Shown here in pieces: positions 1 to 7,327 of a stretch of DNA of 11,855 nt; the first letter of the stretch is position 1, and every line of letters starts with the position of its first letter. The translations under genes and the position numbers were made by a program. The notes beneath the pieces were generated by a model. The model made no database searches and was not told the DNA's origin. It was given only the letters and a program-made list of their open reading frames with translations. This DNA comes from Candidatus Aminicenantota bacterium (GTDB taxonomy: Bacteria; Acidobacteriota; Aminicenantia; Aminicenantales; Aminicenantaceae): the NCBI GenBank assembly GCA_013139435.1, contig WTAW01000131.1, positions 1 to 11,855 on the forward strand. Reading direction: 5' to 3'.

Positions 1-698
1 AGAGGAATCCTTCCGTATTGGGTGTGGACGATCTTCAAGGTTTCAATCAGATTTCCGATGTTCTTGCGGGGTTCTTGAGCACCAACAAAAAGCAGATAGG
101 ACGGAGGCAAATTGAATTTGGATTTGACCCGTTCTGTTTCTTCTTGGGCAACATCACGCCAAAAATCATGGTCGATCCCCAAGTAGGTCACATGCACTTT
201 ATCCTTATCAACAGAAAATCTTTTTAAAACCTGCTCCTGACTGAAGTGTGATATGGTGACGATGCTGTCAGCATGATCAAGGGACTGTTCGATCCTCGAA
301 GAAAACACGTGTCTCGACTCATCGTCACTCAAATGGGGATAATCCAAAAAGCAGAGATCATAAACAGTCACGACCTTCTTGCCTCTGGAGGGTAGGACAA
401 GGGGCGTAGGTGAATGGGTCAGGTCCAATCTCGTCTTGACAAAGAGGTCCATGGATGGCCAGCCAAGTTTATTCCACAAAAAATTGATCATCCTGACCGG
501 ATAGCGAAAATCCTTGAAATGTTTGTGGGTAAACGGAGGAATCTTCTTGGGATCAAATCGATCCTTCCAAGAGGACGAAAACAGATAGTACTCATTCTCT
601 GAATCGATCTTTGACAGGGCAAATAGAAGGTTCTTGAAATAGATCCCGACGCCCGTTTCTTCCTTCAGGAAAGGGCGCACGTCAAAGCCTACCCGCAT
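1..698 (-). CDS. Glycosyltransferase family 4 (GT-B fold), N-terminal part, cut by window edge
   Basis: Retaining-type glycosyltransferase that would move a sugar from an activated donor onto a polysaccharide or lipid carrier at the cytoplasmic face of the membrane; the exact sugar cannot be read. I translated the minus strand from the ATG at 698 and obtained 232 uninterrupted codons running off the left edge. Residues 1-20 begin MRVGFDVRPF and contain the ETGVGIY segment (14-20) typical of the GT4 N-terminal domain. The link between domains contains SIVTISHFS (145-153) and VTYLGID (170-176). The C-terminal Rossmann domain starts with YLLFVGAQEPRKN (201-213), the hallmark of this family. The donor-binding E-x7-E region lies outside the window. 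No Shine-Dalgarno sequence precedes the ATG; an in-frame GTG lies 24 bases further upstream but also lacks one. The gene diverges from the M20 peptidase. Family assignment is firm, substrate unknown. Confidence 0.88.
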   Translation of the reverse strand, partial: MRVGFDVRPFLKEETGVGIYFKNLLFALSKIDSENEYYLFSSSWKDRFDPKKIPPFTHKHFKDFRYPVRMINFLWNKLGWPSMDLFVKTRLDLTHSPTPLVLPSRGKKVVTVYDLCFLDYPHLSDDESRHVFSSRIEQSLDHADSIVTISHFSQEQVLKRFSVDKDKVHVTYLGIDHDFWRDVAQEETERVKSKFNLPPSYLLFVGAQEPRKNIGNLIETLKIVHTQYGRIP

Positions 699-706
699 TT
701 GGGGGT

Positions 707-735
707 AATGTATTCTCTGCACAAGGAAATGTCAA
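707..735 (-). promoter_or_regulatory. Candidate sigma70 promoter for the glycosyltransferase, possibly leaderless
   Basis: On the minus strand a perfect TTGACA (735-730) is followed after exactly 17 bases by TACATT (712-707), which matches four of six positions of the -10 consensus. The predicted start of transcription is around 700-699, only one or two bases before the ATG at 698, so the mRNA would be leaderless. This agrees with the lack of a ribosome binding site. It is a pattern match only. Confidence 0.45.
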
Positions 736-747
736 GATAAGAAGGTC

Positions 748-776
748 TTGCCTTGTCCTATTGGCAGTGGTATGAT
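748..776 (+). promoter_or_regulatory. Candidate sigma70 promoter for the M20 peptidase-cutA unit
   Basis: TTGCCT (748-753), a 17-base spacer and TATGAT (771-776), preceded by TGG and so an extended -10. Transcription would begin near 783, leaving a leader of about 16 bases before the ATG at 799. This argues against the earlier in-frame TTG at 748 and ATG at 772 as translation starts, since both lie inside the promoter. Confidence 0.45.
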
Positions 777-798
777 TTTCCTCATTCAGAGAGAGAAC

Positions 799-2028
799 AT
801 GCAGGATTTTGATAGAGTCTCCAGCCGAATCGACACCTTCCGCAATGAAATGATCGACATGCAGATCCAGCTGTGTGCACTTCCGGCTATTTCTCCCTCC
901 AGCGGTGGAGAGGGTGAAGCCGCAAAAGCCGATGCCCTCCTTAAGTTCCTCAAGAACACAGGATTCGAAGATATCACAGTCGCTAAGGCGCCAGACCTGG
1001 ATGCGGATGCGGGTTACCGCCCCAATATTTTTGCCTATTACAGAGGAAAAAATTCGGCGAAGACCATCTGGATCCTCTGCCACATGGATGTTGTCCCTCC
1101 GGGCGAACTATCGAAATGGAGAGGAAATCCCTTCAAGGCCTGGGTGGAGGAGGGAAAAATATTCGGCCGTGGAGTGGAAGACAACCAGCAGGATATGGTG
1201 GCTTCTCTTTTCGCCATCAAAACACTTCAAGCGGAAAGACTGAAACCCAATTATGATGTCGGCATTGCCCTTGTCGCCGATGAGGAAATGGGAAATGAGA
1301 AGGGGCTCAAATATGTATTGAAACATTCCAACCCATTTCGCAAGCAAGACCTCATCGTTGTGCCTGATGCGGGAAACGCAGACGGGACGACGATCGAGAT
1401 CGCAGAGAAGAGTATCCTATGGCTCAAGTTTAAGACCTTTGGAGAGCAGGCACACGGGTCTACTCCTGAGAAAGGAGTCAACAGTTTTCGCGCGGCATCC
1501 TTCTTAGTGACAGAATTGAATAAACTCTACCAGACCTTCGATTACAAAGACCTCCTCTTCGACCCTCCGATATCCACTTTTGAGCCCACAAAAAAAGATC
1601 CGAATGTTCCCAATATCAACACCATTCCCGGGGAGGATGTTTTCTACATGGACAACCGCATCCTTCCGTATTACAGCTTAGAAGATGTGGAAGAACAGAT
1701 CAAAATTGCTATGGATCGCATAGAAAAAGAATTCAACGTTAAGATCGTCATGGAGCGAGAGCAGCGATCCCCGGCAGCCCCTCCAACATCCCCTGAAGCG
1801 CCTGTTGTTCAAGCTCTAAAAAGAGGCATCAAAGATGTCTACAAGAAGGAAGCAAGGCCCATCGGGATCGGAGGGGGGACACTTGCCAGCCCCCTTCGGC
1901 GGTCAGATTTCGATGCCGCCTGTTGGTCTAAGAATGAGGAGACAGCCCATCAACCCAATGAGTACTGTGTCATCGATAACATGATGGGGGATGCAAAAGT
2001 CTTCGCTCATATTTTCTTACAACCCTAA
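799..2028 (+). CDS. M20 family metallopeptidase / deacylase (ArgE/DapE/dipeptidase type)
   Basis: Two-metal hydrolase of the M20 clan that cleaves amide bonds in small peptides or N-acyl amino acids in the cytoplasm; which substrate cannot be told. Taking the ATG at 799 gives 409 residues, normal for the family. Visible motifs: LCHMDVVP with metal ligand H95 and D97; GRGVEDNQQ with bridging D128; DEE at 161-163 with the catalytic base E162 and ligand E163; ligand D190 in VVPDAGN; the lid-domain histidine H219 in QAHGSTP; and C-terminal ligand H384 in ETAHQPNE. The full metal set suggests an active enzyme. The start was chosen because earlier in-frame starts fall in the promoter and the protein then begins as family members do; a weak GAGAG precedes it. 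cutA follows after 31 bases, probably on the same transcript. Confidence 0.9.
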   Translation: MQDFDRVSSRIDTFRNEMIDMQIQLCALPAISPSSGGEGEAAKADALLKFLKNTGFEDITVAKAPDLDADAGYRPNIFAYYRGKNSAKTIWILCHMDVVPPGELSKWRGNPFKAWVEEGKIFGRGVEDNQQDMVASLFAIKTLQAERLKPNYDVGIALVADEEMGNEKGLKYVLKHSNPFRKQDLIVVPDAGNADGTTIEIAEKSILWLKFKTFGEQAHGSTPEKGVNSFRAASFLVTELNKLYQTFDYKDLLFDPPISTFEPTKKDPNVPNINTIPGEDVFYMDNRILPYYSLEDVEEQIKIAMDRIEKEFNVKIVMEREQRSPAAPPTSPEAPVVQALKRGIKDVYKKEARPIGIGGGTLASPLRRSDFDAACWSKNEETAHQPNEYCVIDNMMGDAKVFAHIFLQP

Positions 2029-2059
2029 ACAATAAAAATCTTTTTTGGGAGCAACACAG

Positions 2060-2380
2060 ATGGATGAATATCTTTTAGTGATCTCAACCGTCTCAAGCGA
2101 GACAGAAGGCAAAAATATTGCACAGAAGATCGTTGAAGAGCGACTTGCCGCCTGCGTCACTTTGACTTCGGCAGTTCAGTCTTTCTATTGGTGGGAAGAA
2201 CGCATTGCCAATGACCAGGAATTCATCCTGTTCATCAAAACTAAAACAAGCCTTTTTCAGAAACTGGAACAGAGGATAAAAACCCTCCATTCTTACCAGG
2301 TTCCTGAGATCATTGCCCTCCCAATTCAAACGGGGTCTAAGGAGTATTTGGACTGGATCAAACAGAATACGCAATCGTAA
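2060..2380 (+). CDS. cutA: CutA1 divalent-cation tolerance protein
   Basis: Small trimeric ferredoxin-fold protein of the CutA1/PII-like family, linked historically to copper and other divalent metal tolerance; its true biochemical role is unsettled. The ATG at 2060 gives 106 residues, the usual size, preceded by GGGAG at 2047-2051 with an 8-base gap. An in-frame TTG at 2045 overlaps that ribosome binding site and is unlikely to be used. Family signatures are EERLAACV (27-34 approximately), the aromatic SFYWWEE segment and the very conserved YQVPEIIALPI near residue 80-90. It lies 31 bases behind the M20 peptidase in the same direction and meets the deacetylase-family gene tail to tail with a 6-base gap. 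Confidence 0.93.
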   Translation: MDEYLLVISTVSSETEGKNIAQKIVEERLAACVTLTSAVQSFYWWEERIANDQEFILFIKTKTSLFQKLEQRIKTLHSYQVPEIIALPIQTGSKEYLDWIKQNTQS

Positions 2381-2384
2381 AACA

Positions 2385-2405
2385 TTTCACGTTTCACGTT
2401 TCACG
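2385..2405. repeat. Tandem heptamer (TTTCACG) x3
   Basis: Three perfect consecutive copies of TTTCACG sit between cutA and the convergent deacetylase-family gene. On the minus strand they read CGTGAAA, and the stop codon and final residues (KRET) of that gene lie inside them. Confidence 0.85.
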
Positions 2406-3367
2406 CTTGGCAATGGATGTTTCCGATGTGTGTGTTGGGCGATCTTGATGGTGTTAAGATGGATAGCCACAGTGTCTGCAACATCAATGGCGTATCCCCC
2501 TGCAAGCAGGACGACCATCGGAATCTTTAACATCCGCGCAGCTCCGATAACGATCGCATCCCTCTCCTTGAGACCTTCCAGAGTCAACCGTAATCCTCCC
2601 AACTGGTCTTTCTCATAAGGATCGGCCCCGGCAAGATAAAAAACAATATCCGGCTGGAATTCTTCAAAAAGGCGGGGAAAATGGGACTGAAGGGCCTCAA
2701 GATATTTCCCGTCTTCCTCCCCTGCCCACAGGCCTATATCCCGTGTGCTCTCCGGCTTATGGGCTGGATAAATATCCATCTGATGGATCGAAAACGTGAA
2801 CACATATTCTTTTTTTGAAAAGATGGCTGCTGTCCCGTTTCCCTGGTGTACATCACAATCAACAATCAAGGCCTTTTGGATGACACCTAGGTGTTTCAGC
2901 CTTTCTATCGCAACTGCCACATCATTGAGTATACAAAATCCCTCACCATGGTCAGAAAACGCATGGTGGAATCCCCCGCCAAGGTGAGCGGCCATCCCCT
3001 CTTCCAGCGCCTTCTCCGCAGCAATGATGGTCCCTCCCACATGAAGTCTTGCAAACCGCAACAGGTCTGGAGAATATGGAAGCTCCAGTGCCAGCATTTC
3101 AGCATGCGATAATTTTCCAGTCTTCAACTTTTTCAAATATCTTGCGGAGTGCACTCTCAAGATGTCGTCGTCCTGTGCCGGTTGAGACTCTATGAAATTT
3201 TCCTTTTTGATTCCCAGCGAGATTAGCTTCTCGTAAAGAAGACGGTATTTCATGAGCGGGAACACATGGTTCCCAATGTCAACCATCCAATAGGCATCAC
3301 AATAAACAAACTTGATTGGTGATCTTCGTCTTCCAACGATTCGAAACAATTTTCTGATATTACCCAT
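2387..3367 (-). CDS. Histone deacetylase superfamily amidohydrolase (AcuC/HDAC-like)
   Basis: Zinc-dependent deacetylase of the class I/II HDAC fold found in bacteria, acting on acetylated lysines, polyamines or acetoin-pathway proteins; the target here is unknown. From the ATG at 3367 the protein has 326 residues. Active-site elements are all visible: GGGFHHAF with the charge-relay pair H134-H135, DCDVHQGNGT with zinc ligands D172 and H174, GADPYEKD with zinc ligand D249, and AGGYA with the transition-state tyrosine Y292. A short basic N-terminal stretch (LFRIVGRRRSP) precedes the usual first strand (IKFVYCD, 18-24), so the real start may be a little further in, for instance at a TTG; no clear ribosome binding site decides it. 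The C-terminal residues are encoded by the TTTCACG repeat. It diverges from proline dehydrogenase and has no acetyl-CoA synthetase gene beside it in this window. Confidence 0.88.
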   Translation of the reverse strand: MGNIRKLFRIVGRRRSPIKFVYCDAYWMVDIGNHVFPLMKYRLLYEKLISLGIKKENFIESQPAQDDDILRVHSARYLKKLKTGKLSHAEMLALELPYSPDLLRFARLHVGGTIIAAEKALEEGMAAHLGGGFHHAFSDHGEGFCILNDVAVAIERLKHLGVIQKALIVDCDVHQGNGTAAIFSKKEYVFTFSIHQMDIYPAHKPESTRDIGLWAGEEDGKYLEALQSHFPRLFEEFQPDIVFYLAGADPYEKDQLGGLRLTLEGLKERDAIVIGAARMLKIPMVVLLAGGYAIDVADTVAIHLNTIKIAQHTHRKHPLPSVKRET

Positions 3368-3573
3368 ACAGGTATTACATATCAAAAAAACGGGAGAGGG
3401 TAAACTCTTTCCTCAACCACACGGACCTTCTTTTTTGTGCCACACATTTGCCAATCCGCAAAAAAGATGAAACAATTCTTGAAGTTTATTCCAAAATGAA
3501 TTAGTTTTTATCCTTAATACTCCTTCTTGAGCGGTTGGATTCTTATAGATATTTTAATAAGGAGACAGGTGAT

Positions 3574-4485
3574 ATGGGCCTAAAAAAATTCATAATCAAT
3601 CTTGCTCCCACCCCCCTCGTTAAACTTTTCGCCAGTCCGTATGTCGCAGGGGATAGCATTCAAGCCGCCGTTGAAACCGCGCACACATTTTGGAAGGAAA
3701 GACATGTCTGTTCCACCATAGACCTTTTGGGAGAAGAGATCGAAGTGGATGAGGAAGTCCAGTACACAGTCGGTGTTTACGAAAGACTCATCGACAGCTT
3801 GGGCGCGCAGGAGTTTGCCACTCTCTCTTTAAAACCCACCCAACTGGGCAGTCACAGGGGCACACAACACTGTCAAAAGATCATCGAGGGAATTGTGGCC
3901 AAAGCAGAGCAGCACGACATAAAGATTACCCTGGACATGGAAGACCACATGCTGACCGACCTGACGCTGGATATCTTCCGGGCTCTAATCAAAGAGCATC
4001 CGACATTCGGAACGGTCCTTCAATCCCGCCTCTTCCGGACAGACGAAGACATCAAGTCCATTAGCGGTTTAAACGCCCGCATCCGCATCTGTATCGGCAT
4101 CTACAACGAGCCAAAGGAGATCGCCCTCACGAGAAAGCCTGATATGAAGACTAAGCTCCTCGAACAACTGGAAGTCCTGTTCAAGGAGGGGCATTATCCT
4201 GAGATCGCCTCCCATGATAAAGAAATCATTCGGGAATCCATCAACATCGCTGAACGACTGAACATAAAAAAAGACCAGTATGAAGTGCAGATGCTCATGG
4301 GAGTGCCCATGCGGGCCTTTCAAGACGAACTCATTCGAGAGGGAATTCTTGTGCGTCTCTATGTCCCTTTTGCCGAAAAATGGAAATACGCTTCAGCCTA
4401 CTGCAAAAGACGGCTGGATGCCAATCCGGCCATGGCTGCCTACATATTGAAAAACCTCATCTACAAAACAGCCGGTAAACGCTGA
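3574..4485 (+). CDS. Proline dehydrogenase (monofunctional, FAD-dependent)
   Basis: Oxidises L-proline to pyrroline-5-carboxylate with FAD and passes electrons to the quinone pool or another carrier; first step of proline catabolism to glutamate. The ATG at 3574 has GGAG at 3561-3564, nine bases ahead, and gives 303 residues, matching stand-alone bacterial enzymes rather than the PutA fusion. Barrel motifs in order: SLKPTQLG (85-92, K87), LDMEDH (120-125), GTVLQSRLFRT (146-156), RIRICIGIYNEP (169-180), ASHD (212-215), YEVQMLMGVP (236-245), RLYVPFAEKW (261-270) and the substrate-carboxylate arginine pair R279-R280 in KRRL. The position usually occupied by lysine in the KGAY motif is I174 here. 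No pyrroline-5-carboxylate dehydrogenase gene lies nearby. Family assignment is strong. Confidence 0.9.
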   Translation: MGLKKFIINLAPTPLVKLFASPYVAGDSIQAAVETAHTFWKERHVCSTIDLLGEEIEVDEEVQYTVGVYERLIDSLGAQEFATLSLKPTQLGSHRGTQHCQKIIEGIVAKAEQHDIKITLDMEDHMLTDLTLDIFRALIKEHPTFGTVLQSRLFRTDEDIKSISGLNARIRICIGIYNEPKEIALTRKPDMKTKLLEQLEVLFKEGHYPEIASHDKEIIRESINIAERLNIKKDQYEVQMLMGVPMRAFQDELIREGILVRLYVPFAEKWKYASAYCKRRLDANPAMAAYILKNLIYKTAGKR

Positions 4486-4500
4486 TGTCTATCGAACATC

Positions 4501-4515
4501 AAACGTAAGGCGTTT
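4501..4515. terminator. Weak hairpin between convergent proline dehydrogenase and ppdK
   Basis: AAACG (4501-4505) and CGTTT (4511-4515) can pair around the loop TAAGG in the 53-base gap between the two converging genes. The stem is short and only one further T follows it, so termination here is tentative. Confidence 0.2.
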
Positions 4516-4538
4516 TCCGTGATTACAGAACCGTCATA

Positions 4539-7256
4539 CTATGATGTCGTATCCTCAGAAAGCGTGACCTGAGCGGCGGCCAGATGGGCAATGGGGATCT
4601 GATAGGCCGAGCAACTCACATAATCCAATCCGATCTTGTGACAGAAGAAGATCGACCGCGGGTCTCCTCCGTGAACACCACAGATACCCACCTTGAGCTC
4701 TGGTTTGGTCTGACGGCCCTTCTCAACGGCCCACTTCATCAATTCGCCGACTCCGCTCACATCCACACTGGCAAAAGGATCATCTTTCCAGAATCCGTGG
4801 GTGAGATAATGATTGATAAAACCGGCCCCGTCATCTCGAGATACTCCGAATGTTGTCTGGGTCAGGTCGTTGGTTCCGAAGGAGAAGAAATCCGCTTCTT
4901 TAGCCACTTCATCGGCCGTGATGGCAGCTCGCGGAATTTCGATCATGGTTCCGACCGTGTATTCCAGCTCAATATTGTATTTTTTTATCGTTTCCTCAGC
5001 GATCCTGACGATGATCTCTTTCTGGTCGGCCAATTCCTCCACAGACCCGATGAGAGGGACCATGATCTCGGGAAAAACCTTTCCGCCTTCGCTGGCCAAT
5101 TCACAGGCCGCCTCGAAGATAGCCTGGGCTTGCATTTCGATGATCTCAGGGAACGTGATCCCCAGGCGACATCCTCTGTGCCCGAGCATTGGATTGAACT
5201 CGGAAAGCGCTTTGACCCTTTCCAGAACTTTTTCGAGCTCCTGGATCCGTTCATTATCCGGTGATCCGGAAGCTTTGAGCTCCACGAGCTCGACCATCAA
5301 CTCTTCTTTTTTGGGTAAAAACTCATGGAGTGGCGGATCCAATGTACGGATGGTCACAGGGTACCCCTTCAGCTCTTTGAACAACTCATAAAAATCTGTC
5401 TTCTGGAAGGGGAGGATATGCTTGAGGTTTTCCCGCCGTTCATCCTCGGTCTCTGCCATGATCATCTGTTTGATAAAGGGGAGTCTTTCCCTCTCGAAGA
5501 ACATGTGTTCCGTACGGGCAAGACCGATCCCTTCCGCACCAAAAGCAAAGGCTATCCTTGCATCCTTAGGGGTGTCTGCATTGGCCCGAACCCTCAGTTT
5601 CCGCACCTCATCGGCCCAGGAGAGGAGCTTATCAAAGTACTTGAACGTCACAGATTCCTCGGGCGCCAGTTCTCCACGGATCACTTGGAGGATTTCCGAA
5701 GGTTTTGTGGGAATCTCCCCGTGGAGCACTTCGCCGGAGCTTCCGTCGATGGAGATCCAATCTCCCTCATTGACCTTCTGGTCACCCACCTGGAAATATC
5801 TGTCTTCCTCATTGGGCATAATGGCGGCGCAGCCAACGACAGAGGGTTTTCCCATCTGTCTCCCCACGATGGCCGCATGAGATGTCATGCCTCCGGTCGC
5901 TGTCAAGATACCTTGAGATGCGCTCATCCCGTGGATATCGTCGGGTGAAGTCTCCTCTCTGACCAACACAACGCGTTTACCCGCCTCTTTCCACGAGACT
6001 GCCTCATCCGCTGTAAAGACCACCTGCCCCGTGGCTGCTCCCGGAGACGCTGCGAGTCCCCGGGCCAGGATCTCGTGCTTGGCTTTCTCTGCACCGTCAA
6101 AGACAGGATGGAGGAGTTGATCCAAAGACTCAGGTTCGACTAAAAAGAGCGCTTTTTCCTTGTTGATCAGGCCCTCATTTACCATATCCACAGCGATCCT
6201 TACCGCAGCCCAGCCTGTCCTTTTCCCGCTCCGTGTCTGCAGCATGTAGAGTTTTCTTTCCTGAATGGTGAATTCAAAGTCCTGAATATCCTGGTAGTGT
6301 TTCTCCAATCGTGTTGTGATCTCTTCCAATTCGTCATACGCCTCAGACATGTTTTTCTTGAGGTCTTCTATGGGGGACGGGGTTCTTATTCCTGCCACAA
6401 CATCCTCGCCCTGGGCATTGTAAAGGAATTCTCCATAGAGTTCTTTTTCACCCGTGGCCGGATTCCGAGTAAAACCTACACCCGTAGCAGAATTTTCTCC
6501 GAAATTGCCAAAAACCATCATCTGGACATTGACCGCCGTTCCCAAGTCATGGGGGATATGATTCAACCGGCGGTATGTGATGGCCCGCGGATTACCCCAT
6601 GATTTGAACACCGCGGAGATCGCCATAAAAAGCTGCTCTTTGACATCTTGGGGAAAATCTATTCCCGTCCGGTCTTTGACCAAGTTCTTATAGCCCGCAA
6701 TGACGTCTTCAAGGTTCTTCTCAGAAAGCTCGAAGTCGTTTTCGATGTTGTTCTGGTGTTTGATCCCCTTGAGGATATTCTCAAAATCCTTCTTGGATAT
6801 TTCCAGTACAACATCCCCGAACATCTGGATGAGACGGCGGTAGCAATCCAAGGCAAACCGTCCGTTTCCGCTTTTTTGTGCCAATCCTTCAACAGTCTGG
6901 TCATTGAGTCCCAAGTTCAAGATGGTGTCCATCATCCCGGGCATAGAGAATTTCGCCCCAGAACGCACAGAGACAAGGAGGGGATTCTCTTCATCACCGA
7001 GTCTCTGCTCAGCTCCATCCCCCAGCCTGTCCAGATGACCCAAAATCTCCTCCTCCACTTCTGGAGGGATTTGGTTTTCCGCTTTGAGGAAAAGATTACA
7101 GACATCCGTGGAGACCGTAAATCCAGGAGGAACCGGAATTCCGATCCCCGCCATTTCAGCAAGATTTGCGCCCTTTCCCCCAAGGGTATCTCTCATATTC
7201 CTGTTACCATCGACACTTCCGGGCGCGAAAGAGTAGACATACTTCTTTTGACTCAT
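4539..7256 (-). CDS. ppdK: Pyruvate, phosphate dikinase
   Basis: Interconverts pyruvate + ATP + Pi with PEP + AMP + PPi; in anaerobes it serves either gluconeogenic PEP formation or PPi-linked glycolysis in the cytoplasm. It has 905 residues, close to the usual 870-900. The ATG at 7256 has AGGAG about seven bases upstream. N-terminal nucleotide-binding region: GGKGANLAEM (26-35), VSVRSGAKFSMPGMMDT (95-111), MLQTRSGKRT (338-347). Central swivelling domain: GGMTSHAAIVGR with the phosphorylated histidine H460. C-terminal PEP/pyruvate barrel: GLARTEHMFF (R581), IRTLDPPLHEFLP (R637), MIEIPRAA (E773), SFGTNDLTQ (N796) and GICG with the acid/base cysteine C859. All chief catalytic residues are present. 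Two conserved C-terminal patches deviate: GICGVHGGDP, where E normally follows CG, and SAYQIPIAHLAAAQ, where YRVPIARLAAAQ is usual. It has its own promoter and stands alone. Confidence 0.97.
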   Translation of the reverse strand: MSQKKYVYSFAPGSVDGNRNMRDTLGGKGANLAEMAGIGIPVPPGFTVSTDVCNLFLKAENQIPPEVEEEILGHLDRLGDGAEQRLGDEENPLLVSVRSGAKFSMPGMMDTILNLGLNDQTVEGLAQKSGNGRFALDCYRRLIQMFGDVVLEISKKDFENILKGIKHQNNIENDFELSEKNLEDVIAGYKNLVKDRTGIDFPQDVKEQLFMAISAVFKSWGNPRAITYRRLNHIPHDLGTAVNVQMMVFGNFGENSATGVGFTRNPATGEKELYGEFLYNAQGEDVVAGIRTPSPIEDLKKNMSEAYDELEEITTRLEKHYQDIQDFEFTIQERKLYMLQTRSGKRTGWAAVRIAVDMVNEGLINKEKALFLVEPESLDQLLHPVFDGAEKAKHEILARGLAASPGAATGQVVFTADEAVSWKEAGKRVVLVREETSPDDIHGMSASQGILTATGGMTSHAAIVGRQMGKPSVVGCAAIMPNEEDRYFQVGDQKVNEGDWISIDGSSGEVLHGEIPTKPSEILQVIRGELAPEESVTFKYFDKLLSWADEVRKLRVRANADTPKDARIAFAFGAEGIGLARTEHMFFERERLPFIKQMIMAETEDERRENLKHILPFQKTDFYELFKELKGYPVTIRTLDPPLHEFLPKKEELMVELVELKASGSPDNERIQELEKVLERVKALSEFNPMLGHRGCRLGITFPEIIEMQAQAIFEAACELASEGGKVFPEIMVPLIGSVEELADQKEIIVRIAEETIKKYNIELEYTVGTMIEIPRAAITADEVAKEADFFSFGTNDLTQTTFGVSRDDGAGFINHYLTHGFWKDDPFASVDVSGVGELMKWAVEKGRQTKPELKVGICGVHGGDPRSIFFCHKIGLDYVSCSAYQIPIAHLAAAQVTLSEDTTS

Positions 7257-7273
7257 AATATTCTCCTAAATTA

Positions 7274-7286
7274 TTCACAGAGTGAA
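7274..7286. promoter_or_regulatory. Small palindrome at the predicted ppdK transcription start
   Basis: TTCAC-AGA-GTGAA is a perfect 5+5 inverted repeat with a 3-base centre. It overlaps the position where ppdK transcription should begin (about 7286), so it could be an operator or a small 5'-end hairpin. No binding protein is suggested by the sequence. Confidence 0.35.
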
Positions 7287-7292
7287 AAAAGA

Positions 7293-7321
7293 AATATACA
7301 TGTAACCTTACCAAAATTCAA
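7293..7321 (-). promoter_or_regulatory. Promoter of ppdK
   Basis: On the minus strand TTGAAT (7321-7316), a 17-base spacer and TATATT (7298-7293; five of six consensus positions). The predicted start is near 7286, giving a leader of about 30 bases that contains the AGGAG ribosome binding site. The -35 hexamer lies seven bases from the outer end of the neighbouring inverted-repeat element. Confidence 0.6.
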
Positions 7322-7327
7322 GGCTCC

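Noticed and set aside
3393..3412. Hairpin GGAGAGGG-TAAA-CTCTTTCC next to a run of seven A/T upstream of the deacetylase-family gene, looking like a leader terminator
   Set aside because: On the minus strand, where a T-run would follow, the stem has two A-C mismatches; on the plus strand the stem pairs with G-U but no T-run follows. It does not work as an intrinsic terminator in either direction.
3430..3466. CTTTTTTG and CAAAAAAG inverted repeat in the 206-base divergent gap between the deacetylase-family gene and proline dehydrogenase
   Set aside because: Low-complexity A/T tracts with a 21-base loop pair easily by chance. I also found no convincing promoter for either gene in this gap.
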